Source: Betaproteobacteria bacterium CG2_30_68_42 (GTDB taxonomy: Bacteria; Pseudomonadota; Gammaproteobacteria; Burkholderiales; Rhodocyclaceae). From it: a stretch of DNA of 55,748 bases. Location: assembly GCA_001872285.1 (NCBI GenBank), contig MNXU01000052.1, forward strand, positions 1 through 55,748, read 5' to 3'. Both the position numbers and the translations under genes were made by a program. Numbering within the stretch: position 1 is the first letter of the stretch; every line of letters starts with the position of its first letter. Of the stretch, positions 37,194-46,276 are shown one piece after another. The notes beneath the pieces are model-generated. The model saw nothing but the letters and a program-made list of their open reading frames with translations, did not search any database and was not told the origin of the DNA.

Positions 37194-37218
37194 CGGGTTT
37201 CGGGTTTCGGGTTTCGGG
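37194..37218. repeat. Tandem 7-base repeat (CGGGTTT) between alaA and hom
   Basis: Three complete CGGGTTT units at 37194-37214 and a partial CGGG. A related CCGGGTTTCGGG stretch lies near 19795-19806 upstream of the MFS gene. The tract sits in the leader just before hom. Confidence 0.7.
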
Positions 37219-37243
37219 AGGCGCGGTGTCGAACCGCTGCGAT

Positions 37244-38470
37244 CTAGGCGCCGTGCTCCCTGCGGTAGCGTTCGAGGAAGCGCGCGAAGCGGCCGATCGC
37301 CTCGGTGAGGTCGTCGGCAGCGGGCAGGAACACGATGCGCAGGTGGTCGGGGTGCGGCCAGTTGAAGCCGGTTCCCTGCACGACCAGCACCTTCTCCTCG
37401 ATCAAGAGGTCGAGGATGAACTGCTGGTCGTCGGCGATCGGGTACATCTCCGGATCGAGCCGCGGGAACAGGTACATCGCCGCCTGCGGCTTGACGCAGG
37501 ACACGCCGGGCAACTCGGCGAGCAGGCCCCAGGCGAGATCGCGCTGGCGCCCGAGCCGGCCGCCCGGAGCCACCAGGTCGTCGATGCTCTGGTAGCCGCC
37601 GAGCGCGGTCTGGATGCCGTATTGCGCCGGAACGTTGGCGCACAGGCGCATCGAGGCGAGGATGTCCAGCCCCTCGATGTAATCGCGGGCATGGCGCTTC
37701 TCGCCCGAGACGATCGCCCAGCCGGCGCGGAAGCCGGCGGCGCGGTAGTTCTTCGACAGGCCGTTGAAGGTCACGAAGAACACGTCGTCGGCGAGCGAGG
37801 CGATCGAGGTATGGTGTGCGCCGTCGTAGAGCACCTTGTCGTAGATCTCGTCGGCATAGACGATGAGCTGGTGGGCGCGCGCGATCTCGACGATCTCGCG
37901 CAGCAGCTCGACCGGATAGAGCGCGCCGGTCGGATTGTTGGGATTGATGATGACGATGGCACGCGTGTTCGCGCCGATCTTGCTGCGGATGTCGGCCAGA
38001 TCGGGCAGCCAGCCCGCCGCCTCGTCGCACAGGTAATGGCGCGGGGTCCCGCCGGCGAGGCTCACCGCGGCCGTCCACAGCGGGTAGTCGGGTGCCGGGA
38101 TGAGCACCTCGTCGCCGTTGTCCAGCAGCGCCTGCATGGTCATCACGATCAGCTCGGAGACACCGTTGCCGATGTAGATGTCCTCGAGCTGGACGTCGCG
38201 GATCTTCTTCTGCTGCGTGTAGTGCATGATCGCCTTGCGCGCGGCGAACAGGCCCTTGGAATCGCAGTAGCCGGAGGCGGCCGGCAGATTGTAAATGACG
38301 TCCTGGAGGATTTCCTCGGGCGCCTCGAAGCCGAACGCGGCCGGATTGCCGATGTTCAGCTTGATGATGCGATGGCCCTCCTCCTCCATCTCGCGTGCGC
38401 GGGCGAGCACGGGACCGCGAATGTCGTAGCAGACGTTCGCAAGCTTCGCCGACTTCAGTACCGGATGCAT
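37244..38470 (-). CDS. alaA: Alanine aminotransferase (AlaA/YfbQ type)
   Basis: 408 residues from ATG 38470, overlapping the stop of the next gene upstream by one base. It is a fold-type I PLP aminotransferase (glutamate-pyruvate). The sequence shows [25 protein letters not shown], a typical AlaA start. It also has NIGNPAAFGFEAPEEI, IINPNNPTGALYP and the PLP-lysine motif FNGLSKNYRAAGFRAGW. The C-terminus includes FNWPHPDHLRIVFLP. It sits in a minus-strand block with a second aminotransferase and hom-thrC. Confidence 0.92.
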   Translation of the reverse strand: MHPVLKSAKLANVCYDIRGPVLARAREMEEEGHRIIKLNIGNPAAFGFEAPEEILQDVIYNLPAASGYCDSKGLFAARKAIMHYTQQKKIRDVQLEDIYIGNGVSELIVMTMQALLDNGDEVLIPAPDYPLWTAAVSLAGGTPRHYLCDEAAGWLPDLADIRSKIGANTRAIVIINPNNPTGALYPVELLREIVEIARAHQLIVYADEIYDKVLYDGAHHTSIASLADDVFFVTFNGLSKNYRAAGFRAGWAIVSGEKRHARDYIEGLDILASMRLCANVPAQYGIQTALGGYQSIDDLVAPGGRLGRQRDLAWGLLAELPGVSCVKPQAAMYLFPRLDPEMYPIADDQQFILDLLIEEKVLVVQGTGFNWPHPDHLRIVFLPAADDLTEAIGRFARFLERYRREHGA

Positions 38471-39666
38471 CAGAGCAGGCCGTCCTTCCTGAACATTTCC
38501 TTGATTCCGCGTACCGCCTGGCGCGTGCGGTCCTCGTTCTCGATCAGCGCGAAGCGGACATGGTCGTCGCCGTACTCGCCGAAGCCCACGCCCGGAGACA
38601 CCGCCACGCGCGCACCGGCGAGCAGCTTCTTCGCGAATTCGAGCGAGCCCATGCGTTCGTACGCGGGCGGGATCCTCGCCCAGATGTACATCGACGCCCT
38701 CGGCACCTCCACCCTCCAGCCCGCCTCGTGCAGGCCGCGGGCGAGCACGTCCCGGCGGCTCTGGTAGGTGCGGCGCGCCTGCTCGACACATCCCTGCGGG
38801 CCGTCGAGGGCCACGATCGCGGCGACCTGGATCGGCGTGAAGGTGCCGTAGTCGTGGTAGCTCTTGATGCGCGCGAGCGCATCGCACAGCTCGCGGTTGC
38901 CGACCATGTAGCCGATGCGCCAGCCTGCCATGTTGTAGCTCTTCGACATCGAGAAGAACTCGACCGCGACCTCGCGCGCGCCCGGCACCTGCATGATCGA
39001 GGGCGCACGGTTGTCAGGATACACGCCGTCGAAGACGATGTCGGCATAGGCGAGATCATGCACGACCAGGATGTCGTGCTCGCGCGCGATCGACACCACC
39101 CGCTCGAAGAAGGCGGGCTCGACGCAGCGCGCGGTCGGATTCGAGGGAAAGCCCAGGATCATCATCTTGGGCCTGGGCGTGCACTCGCGGATGGCGCGCT
39201 GGAGCTCGTCGAGGAAATCCACCTCCGGGGTCATGCGCACCGAACGGATGTCTGCGCCGGCGATGATCGCCCCGTAGATGTGGATCGGGTAGGAGGGGTT
39301 GGGCACCAGCACCGTGTCGCCGCGGTCGAGCGTGGCGAGCATGAGGTGGGCGAGCCCTTCCTTGGAGCCGATCGTCACCACCGCCTCGGTCTCGGGATCG
39401 AACTCCACCCCGTAGCGGCGCGCGTACCAGTCGCAGATCGCGCGGCGCAGCCGCGGGATGCCCCTGGAGACGGAATAGCGGTGGGTGTCGCCGCGGCGCG
39501 CGGCCTCGACCAGCTTGTCGACGATGTGCGCGGCCGTGGGTACGTCGGGGTTGCCCATGCTGAGGTCGACGATGTCCTCGCCGCGCCTGCGGGCGGCCGT
39601 CTTCAGCTCGCCCGTGATGTTGAACACGTAGGGCGGCAGGCGGGCGATGCGGGGGAAATCCTTCAT
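38470..39666 (-). CDS. alaC: Alanine aminotransferase (AlaC/YfdZ type)
   Basis: 398 residues. It is a fold-type I PLP aminotransferase with [22 protein letters not shown] at the N-terminus, [46 protein letters not shown] and the PLP-lysine motif [20 protein letters not shown]. The residue order is diagnostic of the AlaC class that makes alanine from pyruvate. The next gene in the unit, alaA, overlaps by one base. The divergent neighbour is the Mth938-like gene. Confidence 0.92.
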   Translation of the reverse strand: MKDFPRIARLPPYVFNITGELKTAARRRGEDIVDLSMGNPDVPTAAHIVDKLVEAARRGDTHRYSVSRGIPRLRRAICDWYARRYGVEFDPETEAVVTIGSKEGLAHLMLATLDRGDTVLVPNPSYPIHIYGAIIAGADIRSVRMTPEVDFLDELQRAIRECTPRPKMMILGFPSNPTARCVEPAFFERVVSIAREHDILVVHDLAYADIVFDGVYPDNRAPSIMQVPGAREVAVEFFSMSKSYNMAGWRIGYMVGNRELCDALARIKSYHDYGTFTPIQVAAIVALDGPQGCVEQARRTYQSRRDVLARGLHEAGWRVEVPRASMYIWARIPPAYERMGSLEFAKKLLAGARVAVSPGVGFGEYGDDHVRFALIENEDRTRQAVRGIKEMFRKDGLL

Positions 39667-39795
39667 GCGGGGCAGGCGGGGCGGACCCTCGGCGCAATGC
39701 GGAGCGGGCGGAATGGCCTTCGGGAAAAGTGATAATCTTACCCGACGCGCATGCCTGCCGCCAGCCGCCGGGCGCCGGCGCGCACCGACCCACCC

Positions 39796-40161
39796 ATGAA
39801 ACTGCAGCTCGATTCCCAGGAAGGCATGGCCATCACCGGCTACGGCGAGGGCTGGTTCGCCGTCAACGAGCGCCGCTATGCGGTGAGCATCGTCGTCATG
39901 CCCGGGCGGCTTCCGCAGGACTGGGGCGGCGGCTTCGCTGCGCTCTCGGTGTCGGATTTCGAGATGCTGCGCGCACTCGCCCCGGACGTGGTCCTGATCG
40001 GCACCGGCGCACGCCAGCGCTTCCCCGACCCCCGGCTGCTCTCGCCGCTCATCGAGGCACGCATCGGCTTCGAGATCATGGACTCGCCCGCCGCGTGCCG
40101 GACCTACAACATCCTGATGGCGGAAGGCCGGCGCGTGGCCGCCGCGCTGTTGCTCGATTGA
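39796..40161 (+). CDS. Mth938-like domain protein
   Basis: 121 residues from ATG 39796 ([24 protein letters not shown]). The Mth938-like fold (DUF498, a small alpha/beta domain) is recognised by the [22 protein letters not shown] and [13 protein letters not shown] segments. Function is unknown; human homologues are mitochondrial assembly factors. The final TGA overlaps the arnT TTG start (TTGA), so it is the first gene of the arn operon. Confidence 0.85.
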   Translation: MKLQLDSQEGMAITGYGEGWFAVNERRYAVSIVVMPGRLPQDWGGGFAALSVSDFEMLRALAPDVVLIGTGARQRFPDPRLLSPLIEARIGFEIMDSPAACRTYNILMAEGRRVAAALLLD

Positions 40162-41813
40162 GCGCCGCCCCCACGACGGGCGCGGCTGCCGGCCGGGGCC
40201 GGCTGTGGCTGCTCGCGGCGGCCTTCGCCGCGATCTGGTTCTCGACCCTGCAGTACCGCAGCCTGGTGCGCCCGGACGAGGGCCGCTATGCCGAGATCGC
40301 CCGCGAGATGGCGGTCTCCGGAGACTGGGTCACGCCGCGCCTGAACGGCCTGAAGTACTTCGAGAAGCCCCCGCTCCAGTACTGGGCCACCGCCGCCGCG
40401 TTCAGGACCTTCGGCCAACACGAATGGACGGCACGCCTGTGGCCGGCGGTGACCGGGTTCGCCTGCGTGCTGCTCGTCTTCTTCACCGGCCGCAGGCTGT
40501 TCGGCGGCCAGGCCGCGGCTGCCGCGGCCGCGGTATGCGCGAGCAGCCTGTTCTTCGCCGTGATCGGGCACATGAACACGCTGGACATGGGCCTCACCTT
40601 CTTTCTCCAGGCTGCGCTGAGCGCCTTCCTCCTCGCCCAGGACGGTGAGCGGGCGGGCGCGCGCGGCTGGATGCTCCTGGCATGGGCGGCGCTGGCCCTG
40701 GGCGTGCTCACGAAGGGCCTGGTCGCGCTCGTCCTGCCCGCCGCGACGCTCGCCGCCTACTGCCTGCTCCAGCGTGACGCCGGGCCCGTGCGGCGCCTGC
40801 ATCTTGTCGTTGGGGTCGCGTTGTTGCTCGCCCTCACCGTCCCCTGGTTCATCGCGGTCTCCGCGGCCAACCCGGAGTTTCCCCGCTTCTTCTTCATCCA
40901 CGAGCACTTCGAACGCTTCCTGACGAAGGTGCATGGTCGCTACGAGCCTCCCTGGTATTTCATCCCGGTGTTCGTGGTGGGCGCGGCACCCTGGTCGTTC
41001 GTCAAGCTGCACGCGGCGGCGGCCGCCTGGCGCGCCGATCCGCCGGGCGGTTTCCGCCCGCGGCGCTTCCTCGTGCTCTGGATCGTGCTGGTGTTCGCGT
41101 TCTTCAGCGCCTCGGATTCCAAGCTGCCCTCCTACATCCTGCCGATCTTCCCGGCGGCCGCGCTGCTGGCGGGCGAACTGCTGTCGCGGATGGGGCCGCG
41201 CGCGCTCACCATCCATCTCGTGCCGGCGGCGGCCGCCGGCGCGATCCTGCTCGGGGCGGCGCTCCTCGTCGAGCGCTTCGGCGACGATGCGGTGCGGCGC
41301 GCGATGCTCGCCGACTACCGGCCCTGGCTCGCCGGCTCCGCGCTGCTGCTGCTCGCAGGCTGCGCCGCGGCCGCCCGGCTCGTGCGGCGCGGGCGCACGA
41401 GCGCGGGCGTGCTGGCGCTCGCCGCGGCGGCGCTCACCTCCAGCCTCGGCATCGCGCTCGGCCACGAGAGCCTTGGCAGGTCCAACTCGGCGCACTATAT
41501 TGCCGCGCAGATCGCGCCCTGGGCGCGCGCGGACATTCCCTTCTACAGCGTGAGGATGTACGAGCAGACGCTGCCCTTCTACCTCGGGCGCACCGTGACC
41601 CTGGTCGAGTACCGCGACGAGATGGGCTTCGGTCTGGATCAGGAACCCTGGCGCGGCATCCCGACCCTCGCCGAGTTTCTCCGCCGCTGGCGCGAGGACC
41701 GGGAAGCACTGGCGATCATGACGCCGGCAACCCATGCGGAGCTGCTCGGCAGGGGCGTCCCGATGCAGGTGATCGGCCGCGACGCGCGCCACATCATCGT
41801 GAGGAAACCATGA
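40158..41813 (+). CDS. arnT: Lipid A 4-amino-4-deoxy-L-arabinose transferase ArnT (GT83)
   Basis: 551 residues, matching E. coli ArnT (about 550). It is a polytopic inner-membrane glycosyltransferase that moves Ara4N from undecaprenyl phosphate to lipid A. About 12 helices are visible. The catalytic-loop motif [19 protein letters not shown] near residue 30 and [13 protein letters not shown] are family signatures. The start is TTG 40158, in a TTGA overlap with the Mth938 stop; the nearest other starts lie deep inside that gene. Confidence 0.93.
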   Translation: MSAAPTTGAAAGRGRLWLLAAAFAAIWFSTLQYRSLVRPDEGRYAEIAREMAVSGDWVTPRLNGLKYFEKPPLQYWATAAAFRTFGQHEWTARLWPAVTGFACVLLVFFTGRRLFGGQAAAAAAAVCASSLFFAVIGHMNTLDMGLTFFLQAALSAFLLAQDGERAGARGWMLLAWAALALGVLTKGLVALVLPAATLAAYCLLQRDAGPVRRLHLVVGVALLLALTVPWFIAVSAANPEFPRFFFIHEHFERFLTKVHGRYEPPWYFIPVFVVGAAPWSFVKLHAAAAAWRADPPGGFRPRRFLVLWIVLVFAFFSASDSKLPSYILPIFPAAALLAGELLSRMGPRALTIHLVPAAAAGAILLGAALLVERFGDDAVRRAMLADYRPWLAGSALLLLAGCAAAARLVRRGRTSAGVLALAAAALTSSLGIALGHESLGRSNSAHYIAAQIAPWARADIPFYSVRMYEQTLPFYLGRTVTLVEYRDEMGFGLDQEPWRGIPTLAEFLRRWREDREALAIMTPATHAELLGRGVPMQVIGRDARHIIVRKP

Positions 41814-42181
41814 CATCCGTGAGCTTCGGCCTCATCCTCGCCGGCGTCCTGCTGAACGCCGCCGCCCAGCTCCTGCTCAAGGCGGGCACCAATGCGGTCG
41901 GCCATTTCGCCTTCGATGCCGCCAACATCGTGCCGGTCGGCCTGCGGCTCGCCTTCGAGCCGCACATCGTCACCGGCGTCTTCTGCTACCTGGCGAGTCT
42001 GGTGGTGTGGCTGATGGCGCTCTCGCGCGTCGAGGTCAGCATCGCCTATCCGATGCTCTCGATCGGCTACGTGGTCAATGCGATCGCGGCCTGGTACCTG
42101 TTCGGCGAGGCGGTGGGGCCGATGCGGCTCGCGGGCATCGGCATCATCGTGCTGGGCGTATTCCTCGTCGCCCGCTCATGA
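41810..42181 (+). CDS. SMR/EamA-type undecaprenyl-phosphate-Ara4N flippase subunit (ArnE/ArnF-like)
   Basis: 123 residues with four predicted helices (3-24, 42-62, 75-92 and 98-117). ATG 41810 overlaps the arnT stop and its own stop overlaps arnB (both ATGA). The context identifies it as the flippase of the arn pathway, but enteric bacteria use an ArnE-ArnF pair, whereas only this single protein is encoded here. It may work as a homodimer, or a partner may be elsewhere. Confidence 0.85.
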   Translation: MTSVSFGLILAGVLLNAAAQLLLKAGTNAVGHFAFDAANIVPVGLRLAFEPHIVTGVFCYLASLVVWLMALSRVEVSIAYPMLSIGYVVNAIAAWYLFGEAVGPMRLAGIGIIVLGVFLVARS

Positions 42182-43302
42182 GCTTCCTGCCCTTCACGCG
42201 CCCCAGCCTCGACGAGGAGACGATCCGCGGCGTCGTCGAGGTGCTGCGCTCCGGATGGCTCACCAGCGGGCCTCAGGTCGATGCCTTCGAGGCCGCCCTG
42301 TCGGAGTGGTTCGGCGGGCGCCCGGTGCGCGTGTTCAACTCGGGCACCGCCGCGCTCGAAGTGGCGCTCGCGCTGGCGGGGATCGGGCCGGGCGACGAAG
42401 TGATCACCACCCCGCTCACCTGGGTCGCGACCGCAAACGCTATCGTCCATGCGGGCGCGAAGCCGGTGCTCGTCGATGTCGATCCCGCCACCCGCAACAT
42501 CGATTGCGACCGCATCGAGGCCGCGGTCGGCGAGCGCACGCGCGCCGTCATCCCGGTGGATCTGGCCGGCCTGCCGGCGGATCGCGACCGGCTCTACGCG
42601 ATCGCCCGAGGCCACGGCCTGCGCGTGATCGAGGACGCGGCGCAGGCGATGGGCGCCTCCTGGAAGGGACGGCGCATCGGCGCTTCCGGCGATCTGGTGG
42701 CGTTCAGCTTCCACGCCAACAAGAACATCACCACCGGCGAGGGCGGCTGTCTGTCGCTGCCCCCCGATGCGGATGTCGCGCTGTGCGAGCGGCTGCGGCT
42801 GCAAGGGGTGAAGCGGGACCCGGAAGGCGGAATGGACGTCGATGTGTTCGGCGGCAAGTACAATCTCACCGATATCGCGGCGCGCATCGGCCTGGGTCAG
42901 CTCGCCAGCATCGAGCGCTTCACCGCGCGGCGCCGCCGGCTCGCGCGGCGCTATTTCGAGCGGATCGATCCGGGACTCGGGTGCGCGATGCCGCCCGCCG
43001 ACTTCGAGAACTCGAACTGGCACATGTTCCAGATCCTCCTTCCCGTCGATGCCATGAACATCTCGCGCGGCGAATTCATCCGCCGCATGCGCGTGCATGA
43101 CATCGGCGTGGGCGTGCACTACCCGGCGCTGCACCTGTTTTCCGCCTATCGCGCGATGGGCTTCCGCGAGGGCGACTTCCCCCACGCCGAGGCGATCGGG
43201 CGCTCCATCGTCAGCCTGCCGCTGTTCCCGGCGATGGAAGAGGCCGACCTCGACCGGGTCTGCGCGGCGCTGGGGGAAGTGCTGCGGAGCACGCGCGGAT
43301 GA
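42178..43302 (+). CDS. arnB: UDP-4-amino-4-deoxy-L-arabinose aminotransferase
   Basis: 374 residues. ArnB transfers an amino group from glutamate to UDP-4-keto-arabinose (cytosol, PLP). The start FLPFTRPSLDEETIRGVVEVL is diagnostic. The DegT/DnrJ/EryC1 family motif NSGTAALEVALALAGIG and the PLP-lysine segment AFSFHANKNITTGEGGCL are intact. Start and end are coupled by ATGA overlaps to the flippase gene and arnC. Confidence 0.96.
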   Translation: MSFLPFTRPSLDEETIRGVVEVLRSGWLTSGPQVDAFEAALSEWFGGRPVRVFNSGTAALEVALALAGIGPGDEVITTPLTWVATANAIVHAGAKPVLVDVDPATRNIDCDRIEAAVGERTRAVIPVDLAGLPADRDRLYAIARGHGLRVIEDAAQAMGASWKGRRIGASGDLVAFSFHANKNITTGEGGCLSLPPDADVALCERLRLQGVKRDPEGGMDVDVFGGKYNLTDIAARIGLGQLASIERFTARRRRLARRYFERIDPGLGCAMPPADFENSNWHMFQILLPVDAMNISRGEFIRRMRVHDIGVGVHYPALHLFSAYRAMGFREGDFPHAEAIGRSIVSLPLFPAMEEADLDRVCAALGEVLRSTRG

Positions 43303-44279
43303 CCGACCCGCGCGTCTCGGTCGTCATCCCGGTCTATGACGAGGAGGCGGTGCTGCCGGCGTTGTTCGCGCGCCTGTATCCGGCGCTCGATGCGCTCGGG
43401 CGCTCCTACGAGGTGATCTTCGTGAACGACGGCAGCCGCGACCGCTCGGCGGCGCTGCTGCGCGCCCAGTTCGAGCGCCGCCCGGAGGTCACGCGGGTGA
43501 TCCTGTTGCGCACGAACGCAGGTCAGCACATGGCCATCCTGGCCGCCTTCGAGCGCGCCCGCGGCGAGGTCGTGGTCACGCTCGACGCCGATCTCCAGAA
43601 TCCGCCGGAGGAGATCGCCGCCCTGCTCGCGAAGTTCGACGAGGGCCACGACTACGTCGGCAGCATCCGCCGCAGGAGGCGCGACAGCTTCTTCCGGCGC
43701 CATGCCTCGCGCCTGCTCAACCGCCTGCGCGAGCGCACCACCCGCATCGTCATCGGCGACCAGGGCTGCATGCTGCGCGCCTACGGCAGGGACATCGTCG
43801 CGGCGATCAACAGTTGCAACGAGGTCGCGACCTTCATCCCCGCGCTCGCCTACACCTTCGCGCGGCGGCCGGCAGAGATCGAGGTCGCGCACGAGGCGCG
43901 CGCGGGAGGCGAATCGAAGTACTCGCTCTACTCGCTGATCCGGCTGAACTTCGACCTGATGACCGGCTTCTCGCTCGCGCCGCTGCAGCTCGTGTCCATG
44001 GGCGGCATCGCGCTCTCGGCCGCCTCCGCCCTGTTCGTGATCTATCTCGCGATCCGCCGGCTCGTCGTCGGCCCCGAGGCCGAGGGCGTGTTCACTCTGT
44101 TCGGGATCGCCTTCTTCCTGCTCGGAATCCTGCTGTTCGCGGTGGGGCTGCTCGGGGAGTATGTCGGCCGCATCTTCCAGCAGGTGCGCCGCCGCCCGCG
44201 CTATCTGGTGGAGGCGGTCCTCGAGGCCGCGCCCGAAACCGGCACCGTGGAGACGCCCCGCTCCGGGCACGGCGCATGA
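43299..44279 (+). CDS. arnC: Undecaprenyl-phosphate 4-deoxy-4-formamido-L-arabinose transferase
   Basis: 326 residues. ArnC is an inner-membrane GT2 enzyme that attaches formylated arabinose to undecaprenyl phosphate. The GT2 catalytic domain shows VSVVIPVYDEEAVLP, FVNDGSRDRS and TLDADLQNPPEEIAALL. QGCMLRAYGRDIV follows. Two C-terminal transmembrane helices lie at about 235-255 and 268-292 (LFGIAFFLLGILLFAVGLLGEY). Coupled to arnB and to the formyltransferase gene. Confidence 0.95.
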   Translation: MTDPRVSVVIPVYDEEAVLPALFARLYPALDALGRSYEVIFVNDGSRDRSAALLRAQFERRPEVTRVILLRTNAGQHMAILAAFERARGEVVVTLDADLQNPPEEIAALLAKFDEGHDYVGSIRRRRRDSFFRRHASRLLNRLRERTTRIVIGDQGCMLRAYGRDIVAAINSCNEVATFIPALAYTFARRPAEIEVAHEARAGGESKYSLYSLIRLNFDLMTGFSLAPLQLVSMGGIALSAASALFVIYLAIRRLVVGPEAEGVFTLFGIAFFLLGILLFAVGLLGEYVGRIFQQVRRRPRYLVEAVLEAAPETGTVETPRSGHGA

Positions 44280-45217
44280 CCTCCGCGGTCGTCTTCGCCT
44301 ACCACGACGTGGGCTACCGCTGCCTGTCGGTGCTGCTCGCCCACGGCGTCCGCGTGCCCCTGGTGGTGACCCACCGGGACGATCCGCGCGAGACCGTCTG
44401 GTTCGGGAGCGTGGCGGAGCTGGCGGCGCTGCACGATCTCCCGGTCGTGACGCCCGAAGATCCGAACGCGCTCGTCGAGCGCATCCGGTCCCTCGCACCC
44501 GACTTCCTGTTCTCCTTCTACTACCGCCGGATGCTGGGTGCATGCCTGCTCTCCATCCCCGAACGCGGAGCCTACAACCTGCACGGCTCGTTGCTGCCGG
44601 CCTACCGCGGCCGGGCCCCGGTGAACTGGGCGATCCTCGAGGGCGAGCGGCGAACCGGGGCGACGCTCCACCGCATGGTCGAAAAGCCCGATGCCGGCGC
44701 AATCTACGCGCAGCAGGCGGTGCCCATCCTGCCCGACGACACCGCGCTCGAGGTCTTCCGCAAGGTGACCGTTGCGGCCGAACTCGCGCTGGACGCGGTG
44801 CTGCCGCGACTCATCGATGGCAGTGCGCAGGGCATCGAGCAGGACCTCTCGCGCGGGAGCTACTATGGCGGGCGCAGGCCCGAGGACGGACGCATCGACT
44901 GGGGCCGTCCGGCGCGCGAGATCCACGACCTGGTGCGCGCGGTGGCTCCACCCTATCCGGGCGCGTTCTGCGACCTTCGCGGCGGCAGGCTGCGGGTGCT
45001 GCGCACGTTGTGTCCCGGCGGCGAGTGCGGGCCCCATCCCGGCCCGACGCTCTTTCTCGACGGTTCGCGCCTGTTCGCCCAGTGCGGCGACGGCCGTCTG
45101 CTGCGCCTGGCCGCGGTCGAATGGCGCGGCGAGCCGTCGAGCCCGGAGCAATGCCTGGAACGGCTCGGCGGCGACCCGCTTCCTCTCCCTTCCCAACCAT
45201 CGGCTGCGACGAAATGA
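44276..45217 (+). CDS. UDP-4-amino-4-deoxy-L-arabinose formyltransferase (ArnA N-terminal domain as a separate protein)
   Basis: 313 residues, equivalent to residues 1-304 of E. coli ArnA. It uses N10-formyl-tetrahydrofolate to formylate UDP-Ara4N. The catalytic N-x-H motif is in AYNLHGSLLPAYRGRAPVNWAI. LHRMVEKPDAGAIYAQQAV carries the catalytic aspartate, and IDWGRPAREIHDLVRA completes the C-terminal subdomain. The dehydrogenase half is encoded by the next gene, overlapping by ATGA, so the fused ArnA of enteric bacteria is split here. Confidence 0.92.
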   Translation: MTSAVVFAYHDVGYRCLSVLLAHGVRVPLVVTHRDDPRETVWFGSVAELAALHDLPVVTPEDPNALVERIRSLAPDFLFSFYYRRMLGACLLSIPERGAYNLHGSLLPAYRGRAPVNWAILEGERRTGATLHRMVEKPDAGAIYAQQAVPILPDDTALEVFRKVTVAAELALDAVLPRLIDGSAQGIEQDLSRGSYYGGRRPEDGRIDWGRPAREIHDLVRAVAPPYPGAFCDLRGGRLRVLRTLCPGGECGPHPGPTLFLDGSRLFAQCGDGRLLRLAAVEWRGEPSSPEQCLERLGGDPLPLPSQPSAATK

Positions 45218-46257
45218 AGAAGATCCTGATCCTCGGCGTCAACGGTTTCATCGGCCACCACCTCTCCCAGCGCATCCTCGCCACCACCGACTGGGAGGTG
45301 TATGGCATGGACATGCAGACCGAGCGCGTCCGCGACTTGCTCGGGCAGCCGCGCTTCCACTTCTTCGAAGGCGACATCACCATCAACCGCGAGTGGATTG
45401 CCTATCACGTCAAGAAGTGCGACACGGTGCTGCCGCTGGTGGCGATCGCCACGCCGGCGACCTACGTGCGCGAGCCGCTGCGGGTGTTCGAGCTCGACTT
45501 CGAGGCCAACCTTCCGATCGTCCGCGCGGCGGTGAAATACGGCAAGCGCGTGCTGTTTCCCTCGACCTCCGAAGTCTATGGCATGTGCGCGGATGCCGAA
45601 TTCGACCCCGAGCACTCGCCCCTGGTCTATGGACCGATCAACAAGCCGCGCTGGATCTACGCCTGCTCCAAGCAGTTGATGGACCGCGTGATCGCCGCCT
45701 ACGGGCAGCAGGAGGGGCTCTCCTACACGCTGTTCCGGCCGTTCAACTGGATCGGCGCGGGGCTGGATTCGATCAACGCACCCAGGGAAGGCAGCTCGCG
45801 GGTGATCACCCAGTTCCTCGGCCACATCGTGCGCGGCGAGCCGATCCGGCTGGTCGACGGCGGACATCAGAAGCGCGCCTTCACCTACATCGACGATGGC
45901 ATCGACGCGCTCATGAAGATCATCGAGAACCGCAGCGGCATCGCCGAGGGAAAGATCTACAACATCGGCAATCCGCGCAACAACCACTCGGTGCGCGAGC
46001 TGGCGCAGATGATGCTCGCGATGGCGAAGAGCTATCCGGAATACCGCGAATCCGCGCAGAAGGTGAAGATCGTGGAGACCACCGCGGGCGAGTACTACGG
46101 CAGCGGCTATCAGGACGTGCAGAACCGCGTTCCCCGGATCGAAAACACCTGCGCCGACCTGGGCTGGTCGCCGCGGGTGGGCATGGAAAGCGCGCTGCGC
46201 CACATCTTCGACGCCTACCGCGGGCACGTCGCCGAGGCGCGCGGGCTGATCGAATGA
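45214..46257 (+). CDS. UDP-glucuronate decarboxylase (ArnA C-terminal domain as a separate protein)
   Basis: 347 residues, equivalent to residues 315-660 of E. coli ArnA. It oxidises and decarboxylates UDP-GlcA to UDP-4-keto-pentose with NAD+. The nucleotide motif ILGVNGFIGHHLSQRI is intact. The Ser-Glu catalytic pair is in PSTSEVYGMC, and the SDR Tyr-x3-Lys appears as WIYACSKQLMDRVI. GGHQKRAFTYIDDGIDAL carries the conserved arginine. It provides the input to ArnB. Split arrangement as described for the upstream formyltransferase gene. Confidence 0.95.
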   Translation: MKKILILGVNGFIGHHLSQRILATTDWEVYGMDMQTERVRDLLGQPRFHFFEGDITINREWIAYHVKKCDTVLPLVAIATPATYVREPLRVFELDFEANLPIVRAAVKYGKRVLFPSTSEVYGMCADAEFDPEHSPLVYGPINKPRWIYACSKQLMDRVIAAYGQQEGLSYTLFRPFNWIGAGLDSINAPREGSSRVITQFLGHIVRGEPIRLVDGGHQKRAFTYIDDGIDALMKIIENRSGIAEGKIYNIGNPRNNHSVRELAQMMLAMAKSYPEYRESAQKVKIVETTAGEYYGSGYQDVQNRVPRIENTCADLGWSPRVGMESALRHIFDAYRGHVAEARGLIE

Positions 46258-46276
46258 CCGGCCTCGCGCGCCACCC

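Noticed and set aside
35783-38767. Plus-strand open frame of 994 residues opposite thrC, hom and alaA.
   Set aside because: Antisense shadow of three well-supported genes with intact catalytic motifs.
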